Source: Verpa conica
Lineage: Eukaryota > Ascomycota > Pezizomycetes > Pezizales > Morchellaceae
Assembly (NCBI GenBank): GCA_033030425.1
Contig: JAUFSD010000003.1
Span: 3,162,001 to 3,226,000, forward strand
Direction: 5' to 3'
Length of the DNA stretch: 64,000 bases
Positions 33,287 to 44,313 of this stretch are shown here, in pieces. A program made the position numbers and the translations under genes. A model generated the notes under the pieces. The model was not told the DNA's origin, did no database searches, and worked only from the letters and a program-made list of their open reading frames with translations. How positions within the stretch are numbered: the stretch's first letter is position 1; each line of letters starts with the position of its first letter.

Positions 33287-34051
33287 GTTTATCAAAAAAA
33301 ACGTCACTTTCCATGTGGATGTAGAAGGTGATACGAGGGTTTTAATGGTTATAACGGATTGATTTTCAGGGGTTGTTCCTCTTCTACTTTATAGATAGCT
33401 GTGGTAGAAGAAGCTTTTGTATATGTAAGATGTCTTTCCTTCAGGGGGGGTATATTTGTAAAGAAAATGCAACTAGTGGGTAATACCAAAAGTAGGTAAT
33501 ATTAACTAAAGTATAGATAATGAATAATACATTATTAACTGGTGATATCTGTTTTTTCCCCACTTTGAGGTGAGAATAAAGTGTGGCTTGGGCATCTTAA
33601 CTGAGAATGGTTTAGAAGCCACTCGCTACACTGGGAAGCGGCTTTCTTTTGTTTTTTCCCCCCTCCCTCCCCAATTGAGGATAGTGATTGTCTTTAAAAG
33701 TTAGGTAGTCCCCCACTTCTCATCCCAACCCCGAAGTGTAACAATGAATTTCGCCAGTAGTATTAATAAAAGGTCCGGCTTAAATGATAAATTCATTCAT
33801 TCATTCAATAAAAGGTCCGGGGTGTGTAGAATCACCCACAATCACTCGTAGATTTAGAGCAGGTTTATATAATATTATAAAACAACCAATGTCTTGCAAT
33901 ATCATCTCAATCTATGATGAATCTATACAAACCAAAGCAATGCCAGCGCCACAAGAAAGCAAAAAGAAAGAACCCCACAAAATAAAAGCACAAAAAAGAG
34001 AGAAAAAAAGAAACTCGAATGAAGCCCCACAACTAAGAGACATCCCCCCCA
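33287..34051. other. intergenic right of the transposon
   Basis: No gene is seen. It contains a 14-base direct repeat (AATAAAAGGTCCGG at 33765 and 33807) separated by a short ATTC microsatellite. A frame at 33784-34200 on the plus strand is A-rich and runs into the antisense of the next gene; I do not call it. Confidence 0.5.
33765..33820. repeat. 14-base direct repeat with ATTC microsatellite between
   Basis: AATAAAAGGTCCGG occurs at 33765-33778 and 33807-33820, with four CATT units between the copies. Confidence 0.8.
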
Positions 34052-34813
34052 TCAAGCCACCACAAACCCCGCCGAAAACAACATCAACTCAACCCCAAAA
34101 CACCCATCTCCACCTCGAAGATCACCCATTCCCCAATGTTCCAACTTCCTTCCCTCCCTCGGATCCCCCTGCATCCCCAACGTGTCCACCGCAAACCTAA
34201 ACCTCCCCACCATCCCCTGACCTAATTTCGTATACCCACCCCCGATACCCAACCTCCCTTTCTCACCTTGGCCCTCCACCACAAACGGCAAACACAACCA
34301 CAGTCCCCCAGCGCCCTCGACGAACAACTCGAGGCCACAAAACCTCCTTAGGACCTGGCCGGTTGTGAGCTTCCCCTTGCCGTCACCGCTATCCCATACG
34401 TCCCGCCCGCACACAAAGAGCCTGTTGATTGCTGCGTCTAGGTCCCGTTTGAACTTGAGTCTGCATTTGCAGATTTTTCTGCGGAGCTCTTCTTCGCGGG
34501 TGAGTGTGGTGGTGGTGGTGTGCTGGCACCGTTCGCAGGGGGGATGGGCTTCGAGTCTGCGTGTCCATTTGCAGAGGGCGTCGTTGTGGTGGGCGGTGAT
34601 GAGGTGGCGTTCGATTAGTGCCATGATGGAGGGGGGCAGACGGGAGATTGGGGGGAGGAGGGTGGATGCTGAGTATCCATATTGGTTGCAGAGACGGAGG
34701 GAGTGCAGGGCGGGGAGGAGAAAGGTGTATGTGTGGAGAGAGATGAAGAGGGGGAGCTGGGAGACGGGGCGGGCCCAGAGGAGATGGGGGGTAGGGCTGG
34801 GGGTGAGGGGCAT
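34052..34813 (-). CDS. hypothetical protein with a Cys-containing central motif
   Basis: A single frame of 253 aa. The N-terminal half is Leu/Pro/Ser-rich (LFISLHTYTFLLPALHSLRL, then SRLPPSIMALIERHLI). It is followed by a segment with clustered cysteines (HPPCERCQH and RKICKCRLKFKRDLDAAINR). The C-terminal half is glycine-rich and probably beta-rich (GGLWLCLPFVVEGQGEKG). I do not recognise the family. Its composition is protein-like and the frame is long for this GC content, which supports a real gene. The start could also be the internal methionine at residue 64. Confidence 0.55.
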   Translation of the reverse strand: MPLTPSPTPHLLWARPVSQLPLFISLHTYTFLLPALHSLRLCNQYGYSASTLLPPISRLPPSIMALIERHLITAHHNDALCKWTRRLEAHPPCERCQHTTTTTLTREEELRRKICKCRLKFKRDLDAAINRLFVCGRDVWDSGDGKGKLTTGQVLRRFCGLELFVEGAGGLWLCLPFVVEGQGEKGRLGIGGGYTKLGQGMVGRFRFAVDTLGMQGDPREGRKLEHWGMGDLRGGDGCFGVELMLFSAGFVVA

Positions 34814-35049
34814 AGTTGATCTCTTATGTGGAGTTGTGTTGGTATGTGAGGTTAATGATGCAGCCCTCCTTTCCTACGAGAGATCATATCCAGTCCTCCT
34901 TCACCGAATACTGTAATGAAAATATCAAAACACCTGAGATCACTCGGCATATTATATATACCAACTCTGTCTTCACATGAACGGTGAAGAGTTAAATACA
35001 TGCATCATACATGTATCATAACCATCAATGATACCACAGCCCTTTCCCA

Positions 35050-35787
35050 TCAAAACCTCTGCTCCCCCACCACCAAATAGCCCTCACTCACCCCCCCAAC
35101 CCTCATCTCCCCCATCCTACAAACACACACCCTATCCAGCACCACCTCGCTCGCAAACATCACGTCCCTATACTTATCCACAGCATCCACCGCATCAAAC
35201 ATCTCTTTCCCTCCCCCTCTTCCTCTTCTACCGCCTTTCGAATAAACAGTATTAACAACCGTTGCATGTAGCTTCAGCTCCCTCGTATCCTCAACCACTA
35301 ACCCCTTCTCCTCAAAGCTCTTCCGAACACCCTCTGCAAATGCCCGTAGCCGACTGGTTGTGTCTACCGGCACGGCGTATAATACACTAGTTCTCTTCCG
35401 GTCCCCCATTGCTTCTAACCCCTGAAGAGATATTGTTAGTGGTGGGGTTTGCAAAAGTACACCAGCCCCTTCCGGGAGTGGCGGTGTTACGTCCTGGAGT
35501 AACTGCTTGAAGTTGACACCCCTCTCCACAAAGTCTACTGCCCGCCGGATATCTGCGGGGGTGGTGAGAGACATGACACCGAGGGTGAGATGCATGGTTA
35601 CCGCTGGACGAATAGCGGAAGCGGGGACTAGCTCTTCATTGGTGACAAGATCGGCGGTGAGGAGGTTGAGAGATCTGGTGAGCTGTGGGAGTGAGAGGGA
35701 GTTGTGGAGGGGGATGGAGACAAAGTGGGTTAGTTGTGGCTTTTTGTTCTGATTTTGGGGCCGTGAGTAGGAGGATGCTGATGCCAT
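35050..35787 (-). CDS. 2H phosphoesterase-fold protein, AKAP7/ASCC1-like
   Basis: A single exon of 245 aa starting MASASSYSRPQNQNKKPQLT. The open frame extends 27 codons upstream, but conserved sequence begins after QLTHFVSIPLHN. Two HxT motifs mark the 2H phosphoesterase fold: HLTLGVM and LHATVVNT. Between them lie typical AKAP7-NLS-domain sequence (PPLTISLQGLEAMG) and TSVLYAVP. Relatives include ASCC1 of the ASC-1 coactivator complex; the KH domain of animal ASCC1 is absent here. The family can act on RNA cyclic or 2'-phosphate ends, but activity is not established from sequence. Its local GC content is higher than that of its surroundings. Confidence 0.85.
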   Translation of the reverse strand: MASASSYSRPQNQNKKPQLTHFVSIPLHNSLSLPQLTRSLNLLTADLVTNEELVPASAIRPAVTMHLTLGVMSLTTPADIRRAVDFVERGVNFKQLLQDVTPPLPEGAGVLLQTPPLTISLQGLEAMGDRKRTSVLYAVPVDTTSRLRAFAEGVRKSFEEKGLVVEDTRELKLHATVVNTVYSKGGRRGRGGGKEMFDAVDAVDKYRDVMFASEVVLDRVCVCRMGEMRVGGVSEGYLVVGEQRF

Positions 35788-36245
35788 TTCCAGTGATATC
35801 TGTATGCAGGGTATATTGATACTGCAACGAAAGCGGGGTGATATATTCTGCCACTGGCTTATTCTCATGCTCGTGATGTTGGATTAATCTATGCAGGCTG
35901 AGCCTCATCCGGCGTATCCCGCCAGAAAAAACCGGGAAAATGGAAGTGAGCGGATGACAACCACGTCAAAAACGGAAACCAGTCTTCTCGCCAAAAACGC
36001 CTTTCTATTTCATCTCCTCCGCCTCTGGAAAAGAATCAAGTACACAAGGTTTTTACAAGAAGGATAAAACCAAAAAATGATTACAGAGAACCGCGCACCG
36101 CACAGCATACCAAAGGACCAGTGCTATCTATACGTATAAATGAACTAGACCCGTGGACACCATTGAAACAAAGAAAGAGTAGAGAGGGGTTCTATGTGAA
36201 TTTTAAAGAAAAGGGAGAGGTTATGAGGGAAGGGTTATGAAAGGT
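35788..36245. other. intergenic, no gene seen
   Basis: A short spacer between the phosphoesterase-like gene start and the cytochrome c stop. No coding region is supported. Confidence 0.5.
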
Positions 36246-36896
<651 letters not shown>

Positions 36897-38128
36897 TGTA
36901 TCTAGAACTGTTTAATGAAGCAAGTAGAGAGGTTGGTATTGTGTAATGGTAATAGCAAGTCTGACAGAGGAGGAAGATGGAGAATGCAAAGACGAGAATG
37001 GGCACAGGAACGAGGTTAAAAGGCTTCTCGGGGGGGAAGCGGCCACGGCGACAAAAAGAATTTTTTTTTGCGTTCAAGCTCGACAAACAAGGAATTGCAG
37101 CAGTGGTGGCTGTGAGGCAAGCGGTTCAGCCACGGCCAGCCAGCCAATGACGATGGGAGCATTGGTGAGACGGCCCTTTCCGGGATCGCCCGGGACGTTA
37201 GCCCGCGGCGTGATGAGATGTACAACTAATGCTGACTGCGGGAATTTCTTGATGGGTGAAAGGAACATGGGAAGGAATGATGTCTTACCTACATAGAGCA
37301 TATATCGATGACGGCTAATTACCGTAGGAGGAGGTGGGCAGATAGACACAGGTTTTTTTTTCCTTCTCTCGCATGAGGCTGAAGTACCAATCGCCGGTAC
37401 CCGATTTGTCGTATACGATATCTGTCGCCTGCCTGCCTGCCCTACCAGGAACGAAATCGGAAGAATCCTTACCGACGTGGGACCGAGCCGCAATGGGGGG
37501 CCTCTACTGAAATTAATTACTCAACATAAAAAAGTATAGTTTCTTTTCTGACGATTTAGGATTCTCTTGTGTCCATCAGTTTTAGGAAACGCGTGATCAC
37601 GTGGTGGGAGATCTCAGAGTGTGCCGTATGACTGGTTTTTGACTAATTTGATATATTTGTGGGGCAGAAAATACTCTCAGTAAGTAGTAATTATGAGTTA
37701 ACTCCTTACTAATCTAGTTAATACCCAGATTATTAGGTACAACGAACCTCTACAAGTGGTTTTCCCTAGTTCCTAGTGGTAAGTAATACCATATGAAGGA
37801 AAGCTTCATTCTACCCCATAATCTACTGCTTTGTGGGCAATACTGCTTAGAAGAGCAAAGCCTTGTGTTACAATATGGATAAACCCTCCTGAGGCATTTC
37901 AGCTCGCTTTTCGGAGTAGCTAGGGCAAAACCGGTTAGTATGCAACGTTGTGGGATTCCATAACTCATCACTCGTTATTTATTACAAATAAGTAAATACT
38001 TTTTATAATAAGGATTAATCTCTCCTACAGGCTCTTGAAATACCTGCTTTTAAACAACTCCCCGGGAAACATTAGAATATCAGATTCATCATCTCCGCAG
38101 AAGCCCCTAACCCCTCAACACCCGAAAT
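36897..38128. other. upstream region of cytochrome c and spacer
   Basis: It contains the cytochrome c promoter (GC-richer around 37100-37500) and an AT-rich spacer. The open frames on the minus strand at 37074-37493 overlap the promoter and look spurious. Confidence 0.45.
37144..37148 (+). promoter_or_regulatory. CCAAT box upstream of cytochrome c
   Basis: CCAAT about 250 bp upstream of the cytochrome c start. In fungi the HAP complex binding this motif drives respiratory genes. The assignment rests only on motif and position. Confidence 0.35.
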
Positions 38129-38507
38129 TCAATGCGCCCCTACAAACCCCTCAAACCCCCTGAGAAGCCGCTTCAGATGCTGCCTCTTTTCAATATCCTC
38201 CCACCCACAATCACGCATCAATCCACACAAGAAAACCCTATCCAACATAGCCATCACATCACTCTCCCCATGCTCCAAAAGAAAGTTCACCGTCCTCTCA
38301 TTCCAAAGCAGCTATGATTCATAAAACTCTGATACCCTGGTATCTTTGACCTCATATTCAAGCGCCAAAGCCTCTAAAATCTCAGCGTGGCTCCCTCTTA
38401 CCAAAGCATAACATTGAGCCAGTCGGTGTTCTCGGGTCTGCCCTATACTTAAGCAGTGTACGGACAACGCCTACATGGCCCCAGCGCATAGCAAAGTGGA
38501 GAGGTTT
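38129..38507 (-). pseudogene. ankyrin-repeat gene relic
   Basis: On the minus strand the first part translates to an ankyrin-type repeat, PLHFAMRWGHVGVVRTLLKY then RADP (about 38504-38430). After this the frame breaks: it continues in another frame as RGSHAEILEALALEYEV, meets a TAG, then resumes as NERTVNFLLEHGESDVMAML and runs to a stop at 38129 (ending RGFEGFVGAH). Ankyrin-like pieces in shifted frames with an internal stop indicate a decayed or heavily interrupted gene. An unrecognised intron is the alternative explanation for one of the breaks. Confidence 0.7.
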
Positions 38508-38761
38508 TATACATGTAGTAGAGAGGTGCGAGGTGGCAGTTAGTAAGGATGAGAGAGTATAGGTCCCTCAATGGTAGGTAGAGCTGTCAACACCATCCTG
38601 GGTTATACACACCGGGAACACAATCGATACCCAGATAATATTATATAACAGGGTTAGGGCTTCTCCACGTGACTCAGAACCTCTCAGAACGTCATCTCAA
38701 AGTTGACACCTTCAACTTTCCCTCCTCCCCAACATCACCAACCAACAAAACACCTACAAAG

Positions 38762-39637
38762 ATGTCACCCTTCCTAACGAATCTCCTCATGTTCTCGCCG
38801 CTGCTTGCACTGGCAGCCTTAATCCTATACATCCTCGACCGCGCCGACACTCTCCGCCAAGGCTCCGGCCTGCTACCGCCCGAACCCGTAGGACCGCCAT
38901 TTATAGAGGAGATAATAGACGATGAAGAGGAAGAGGAAGAGGAAGACGCTTCAGAAGGCTCAGAACCCGACCTCGAGCTCGACCCACAATTCGAAGCCGA
39001 TGAAGCACCAGCTCCCATAGAAGACCACGACACCCTCCCAACACCCCATCCCCAACCCGGCGCTATCGAACCTCCCATCATCAACCCCCGCACCCGCAAC
39101 GTAGGCGCCAAGAAAGCCCGTTCCCTCGCCCGTCGTGACCAGCGCCGCGCTTATCATGAGTTTCTCCACTCACAGCAGTCTGAGCGCGCCCGGGCGGCGG
39201 CCCTAGTCGCCGAAGAGGAGGAGGAGCGAATCTTTGAAGAGAAGCGGCGCCGCGCATTGGCTGAGGAGGAGATCTCTTTGAAGCGTGAGAAGGAGAGGGT
39301 TGCGCGGCTTGAGGCGGAGCGGAAGGCGGAGGCGGAGAGGAGGAAGGATGTAGAGAGACTCCGGGGTGTAGTAAAAGCGCGTAAAGGAGGGAAAGGCTCA
39401 TGGAGGATTGAGGAACTTGCGAAGGGTGTGGGGAGGGATGAGGCGTGGGTGAGGAATGTACTCAAGGTGGAGGGGTTGGTGGGGTGGAAGGAGGGGGAGT
39501 GGAGAATGATTACAGGGGAGGGATGGTATGTTGTTGTTGGAGAGAAAGAGCTGAATGTGTTGTATAGTGAACTAGAGAAGAGAGGGAAGATGGGATGGGG
39601 AGAGATGGCAAAAGTTCTAGAAGAGACAGTGGCTTGA
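38762..39637 (+). CDS. DDRGK-domain-like ER membrane protein
   Basis: A single exon of 291 aa. An upstream in-frame ATG at 38669 exists, but the ATG at 38762 directly precedes the membrane anchor (FSPLLALAALILYILDRAD) and is the better start. The order of regions matches DDRGK1/UFBP1: N-terminal anchor, acidic linker (IIDDEEEEEEEDASEGSE), the family signature NVGAKKARSLARRDQRRA, a long charged coiled coil (about 140-215) and a C-terminal winged-helix region. The latter includes WRIEELAKGVGR, VEGLVGWKEGEWRMI, GWYVVVGEKEL and LEKRGKMGWGEMAKVLEE. In animals the protein is an adaptor of UFM1 ligation at the ER. Here the eponymous DDRGK tetrad region reads ITGEGW instead. Assignment rests on architecture and short motifs. 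Confidence 0.75.
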   Translation: MSPFLTNLLMFSPLLALAALILYILDRADTLRQGSGLLPPEPVGPPFIEEIIDDEEEEEEEDASEGSEPDLELDPQFEADEAPAPIEDHDTLPTPHPQPGAIEPPIINPRTRNVGAKKARSLARRDQRRAYHEFLHSQQSERARAAALVAEEEEERIFEEKRRRALAEEEISLKREKERVARLEAERKAEAERRKDVERLRGVVKARKGGKGSWRIEELAKGVGRDEAWVRNVLKVEGLVGWKEGEWRMITGEGWYVVVGEKELNVLYSELEKRGKMGWGEMAKVLEETVA

Positions 39638-41235
39638 TTGGGTTCTGAAATGCTGTCTATATTGTTTTTTTTGTTTTTTGTTTTTTATTTCTTTTTCGGC
39701 GTTTGGGCACTGGGACAAAAGAATTCATAGAGGCCTAAAAATTTACGTTTTTAACAGAAATCTCTGTTATAACTTCAGATGAAAAGACTTAGATTTAAGG
39801 TAATTGCGGCATAGTAACTGCTCACCCAAACTCACCGAACGATATAGCTATAAAAAAACCTGACCCACCCCCTTTGCGGATCATCACGTTAACCAGTACT
39901 CGGAACCCATTAATAAATAGAAACAACTCTCACACTGACCCAGTAAATACCACAAAACCCTACCAGCAGCCACCCATCCGTCACCCACCCGACCTCTACC
40001 AGCACCGACCAATGCACCCGTCCGTGCGTCCGTCAGGTACCATAATGCAACTACACTCACTCCCAAACAATGAATCCTCTATTTGAGTAGATGCAATCAC
40101 CCTTACATTACATAGTCACTAATAATAATAATAAAAATTTACACAATGTAATTAATGAATGAAACAAGTATTTAATGAGAAAAAAAAAAAATGAATGAAA
40201 CAAAAAAAAAACATTTACACATAATCATACGATATCACTCGGTTTTATTAAAAAAAATGATTCAATTGGTATTGAATGAATTCTACATAATGATACACCA
40301 TCAATATAGTTAGAGAAACCAGTAGAAAAAGAACCAATCGAGGAACTAAAGACCCCCCCTAGGAACGAGGATATACTATACCAGGGAAGGTAGCCAATCA
40401 AGTATTTTTTTTCATATTCTCTACTCTAATAATCAGTACAAGTGGGGGGGGGGGATATTGGGTAATTTCATTATATTACATCATACAGTATACAGCTTCC
40501 AGCAACAAAGATCGAGAAATGTGGAGTTCGAATTTAGGGTTTCTATTGGCTTTTCAGTATTGTGGCAAAGATTATAGCAATTGTACTGGCTGTTGGGCCC
40601 CTGCTCACTAACCCTGGTTTCTCGATCTTTCTTGCCGGAGACTGTAGTATTTTTTTTTGTTCTACGTATTCATAGGTATAACTCCTAAAAGAAACGAGAA
40701 ACGCAAAACCCTACGTTCAAACCTTAGCTAGAAATCCATATCCAGTGAAGTTTCTCGTCGTAGTATTGGCCTAAGAACCCCCCTGCCTCTACCAGAGGCT
40801 GTGTATTAAACTCAGCTAGATTTTATATTTAGATATGTGATTTGTTATGATAAACTCCTACATAGACCACTTGCGTCACCGTATCCGTGCACATGTGCTC
40901 GATCTTATTTATAATAGACTGCAAGTAGCCGTTTACTCCCGATGGCGAATAGGGGGGGTCTAAAAAGACAAGGCCAATAGATATCAGAATCGAGTTATAA
41001 ATTTCTACTGTGATTAATCCCTGTCCGCCGCCACACACGGGGGATGCTCGCCACCGGGGAGTGGACGGCTGTAATATTCCACTAAAATATAAGAGCGTTT
41101 TACCAGCTAAACCGACCCACTAATTCCGCCCAATCATGTTCTACTCATAATAAAGACCCTCAAGAGCCGTAGTATATCAATAAGGGTAGAAAAAAGTAGG
41201 TAATTATTTTCTTAAAAACTAAAAAAGAGAATATC
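39638..41235. other. AT-rich intergenic region
   Basis: No coding region. It holds poly-A/AATGAATGAAAC repeats near 40130-40220, a G12 run at about 40444-40455 and a 13-bp inverted repeat enclosing a 98-base loop at 40507-40630 (listed separately). Confidence 0.5.
40507..40630. repeat. perfect 13-bp inverted repeat with a 98-base loop
   Basis: AAAGATCGAGAAA at 40507-40519 and its exact complement TTTCTCGATCTTT at 40618-40630. The interior contains AGGGTT and AACCCT, which could pair in addition. Confidence 0.8.
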
Positions 41236-41332
41236 CGACACCGACGAGATTCGAACTCGCGCGCCCGAAGGCATCCGCTTACACTTTCCGGAGAATAGCA
41301 GGCGAACGTGTTAACCACTCCACCACAGTGTC
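41236..41332 (-). tRNA. tRNA-Ser(GCT) with intron
   Basis: Read on the minus strand, the 7-bp acceptor stem pairs GACACTG with CGGTGTC (one G-T). The D arm is GTGGAGTGGTTAACAC. The anticodon stem pairs TTCGC with GCGGA, with loop CTGCTA before and A after a 16-base intron (TTCTCCGGAAAGTGTA). A class II variable arm (GCCTTCGGGC) and T arm GCGAGTTCGAATCTCGT follow. The anticodon is GCT (serine AGC/AGT codons). Confidence 0.95.
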
Positions 41333-44313
41333 CTGGATGACAATTTTATGCACGCAATTCTATTAATTTCACATTAGCAATTTTAGCTTCTTCGCTTAGT
41401 AGGCTTAGCGCATCATATCCAGTCACTCGTGTGAAGGAGCAGCTGAAAACGTGATGATTCACTCACACCCAACCAGTACCTCCTACGAAGTATTCAGCCT
41501 TGTATGTGGGCGTTTTTCCCTAGCTACCAAAAAAAAAAGCAAAAGAAAGGACCAAAACCAAAGACAGGATCGGAAACCCTCTGCAGTAGAAGCTGCAAAT
41601 GAAACTCGATTAGGGTGGTCATACTCATCTACAATATCACGGGGATATGAGCGAATTTGAAGATGCAGCCACTTACAGCTCCGAAACAGATCTAGATATC
41701 TGCAACACCGTTGACTCCCCTATTAACCGCACTTTGAATGGATACCGAGTAAGAGCTATCTCGGGCCAACAGGAGAAAGTGCAAATGTTTCAAAACTCTG
41801 TTGAAACAACAAAAAAAAAAAAAAAAAGGGGTGGGTGGGAGGCATTTTGTCTTTGGTATGATTGGGTTAATGTCGAAATCGGGATTATCTCCCTAGTCAG
41901 TCCAAAAAAGAAGAGATACTGATTCACGAACGCATATTTACCCCTATATTGGGATATTCCTTCGAAACACCGAGGTTATAAAAAAACCCTTAACAAAGGA
42001 AAAAGAAAGAACCAACATCCATAGACCTGAGGCTCTGCATGTTCGTCGCCTAAGTACTCTCTCTACACGTGAGCTCCAACTTCACAGGCTGCACAAATGC
42101 AGCCCACAATTCAGGCAACGAACCCCCGAGGGTTCGGTAACGCTCAGCTTTTGACAAGACATTCATGAACCGAGATAACCGCTCCTCAACAAGGACGCAG
42201 TGGCTGGGTTGAAAGTTCTCTTCGATCGAGAGTTGGCCCCGTGATCGAGGTTGATCACAAGGGGGGACAAGGAGTATGCACGAAAGAAAAAGAAAAGAAA
42301 AGAAACCAAAAAGAAAAAAAACGCTCATCGTCAGACTTTAATGGTGTAGTAAACATGGGGGAGGGGGGGGGGGAAACAGGGAGACGAGGAGAGAAAATCG
42401 CCAGAGGATCGAATTCTAACAACCCGATATATCTCACCTTTCCCTGGTAAAGTAAACAACCACACGAGTCGAGAAACATCATGGAAAAACATCGAGACAT
42501 TCTTATCCTCCCCAACCCAACTTTAGAAACCATTCGTCATCACCTTTTTTTTTCCCCTTCAAGCTTCGAGTTATAAAAGTAAGTCTTCCCGCGCGCATAC
42601 TCTACTTCTGAAAAAAAAGGAACGAGAGAGAGAGAGAGAGAGAGACCGGCATATGTATCGATCAAGCAACAATAACGCCACCGCTTACCACAATCCCGGA
42701 ACCACCTCCCCCTTCCTCAATAGATGTTTTTTTTTTCCCTTCCCCGCAAAACGCTAAAAATCCGCCCCCATAGACAAAATAAAACCCCACTCATCTACCC
42801 TGCATGTTTACTTTCTGTAGCCATTCACGTGGTACATATACACACACACGCAATGTATACCTTTTACCTGCTGTCAATTGTAAACTATGTACCTACCTGA
42901 ACTAAGAGTAACTCAACTCATCGACGATCAATCACTTCATCTCCATACGGCTCGTTAAAAATTAAGATTAAGAAAAAAAAGAAAAACAATCTTCCCTCTC
43001 TCTAGACTAGGCAAGGAACAAATTTCCTTCTTTTTTTTTTTTTTTACGTAGTAATGAAACCGATAATAGGTATGTGGCATACCCCCCCTCCCTAGACAAG
43101 TAACTATTGTCTCTTTAGGCATCCCTATCCAAGCTCTAGAAACTAGTTATGTTTTTTTTTTCTTTCTTGCTTTCCTGCAGGTAAAGTGTACATGATAGGG
43201 CGCTTATGGGCCACCAATTACTCACCATTGAAGAAATGAACTGGTTCATCCCATCACATTCTTCTGTACATACATACCCCACCAAAAAAAATACCCTCTC
43301 CACCATCACCACCCCCCTCGGAATAGAGTACATAAACAAAGGGGTAATAGAAACTCCAAAATCCTTTACCATAAAAGAAAATATAATTAAAAAAAAAAAA
43401 AACCAACACCTGACATCGTGACATTTCTCTCTTCCCTACCTGCCGAATTTATACACTTGCCGTTCTGTACTACAATGCGAGCCGAGCCGAATGGTTACTT
43501 CTATTTTCTTTTTCTTTTTCCCTTTTGACTGGGGGAAGAGGTTTCCCCGCGCTTTATGTACACCGGACAAGCATTCAAAATCAAACTTGGACATGAAACG
43601 CAAGATTGAATTATTATTATTATTTTTTCTTGTTGGTACGACACGCGCGAGACTCGAATTGGACAATGACGTACGAATCATACCTTATGCTGGTGATGGG
43701 TTTTTTTGATTTTTCATGTCCAACCTTGGACAAACTATGGTATTTAGGTAGAAGGATATAATAAAGGAAGGTAGAGGAGTAGATAGCTAGGAATTCGCAC
43801 ACAAGCACACACAAACAAAAGAAAAAGAAAACCGCAGCAAATAAGAGGAGACTCCAAAGCACTTGACTGATCACTATGACCGCCGCTACTATCAAACATC
43901 TTGACAAAAGGAAAAAAAAAGGAAGGGTAAAAAAACAGATCAGCCCGAAAAGTAAAAGAAAAAAAAATATAGATACTAGGCACTTAAAGTTATAGAAGAG
44001 CTAGAAAAATAATAATAAGTAGGTAAATGCGAAGATAGACCAATGAAAACCGACTTGATGCATCCAACAAAAAAGAAAACCCCACCAGCAGAATAGAAAC
44101 CAAGATTGAAAATACACAAGAAATTCAACAGGAAAAAAAAAAAAAAAACTCCTTATGCCCAGCAATATCTTTTCAGTAATATTTTCAGCTTTTTCACCGC
44201 TTTTGGTTGAAATAACGAAGAAACCTGAGGTCAATTTGCAGTCAAAAAAAGAAAACCAATCAAAACAAAGGGAAATATCAAAAGCGTTTTGCTAAACGTA
44301 GATTTAGTCCATC
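41333..44313. other. intergenic region rich in homopolymers
   Basis: About 3 kb with many A, T and G runs, a (GA)11 microsatellite at about 42624-42645 and a G11 run near 42362. It lies downstream of the kinase gene. Short frames such as 42050-42328 (minus) and 43206-43421 (plus) have no recognisable content. Confidence 0.5.
42624..42645. repeat. (GA)n microsatellite
   Basis: About eleven uninterrupted GA units. Confidence 0.9.

Noticed and set aside
33784..34200. 138-codon plus-strand frame
   Set aside because: A- and P-rich translation and partly antisense to the hypothetical gene at 34052-34813.
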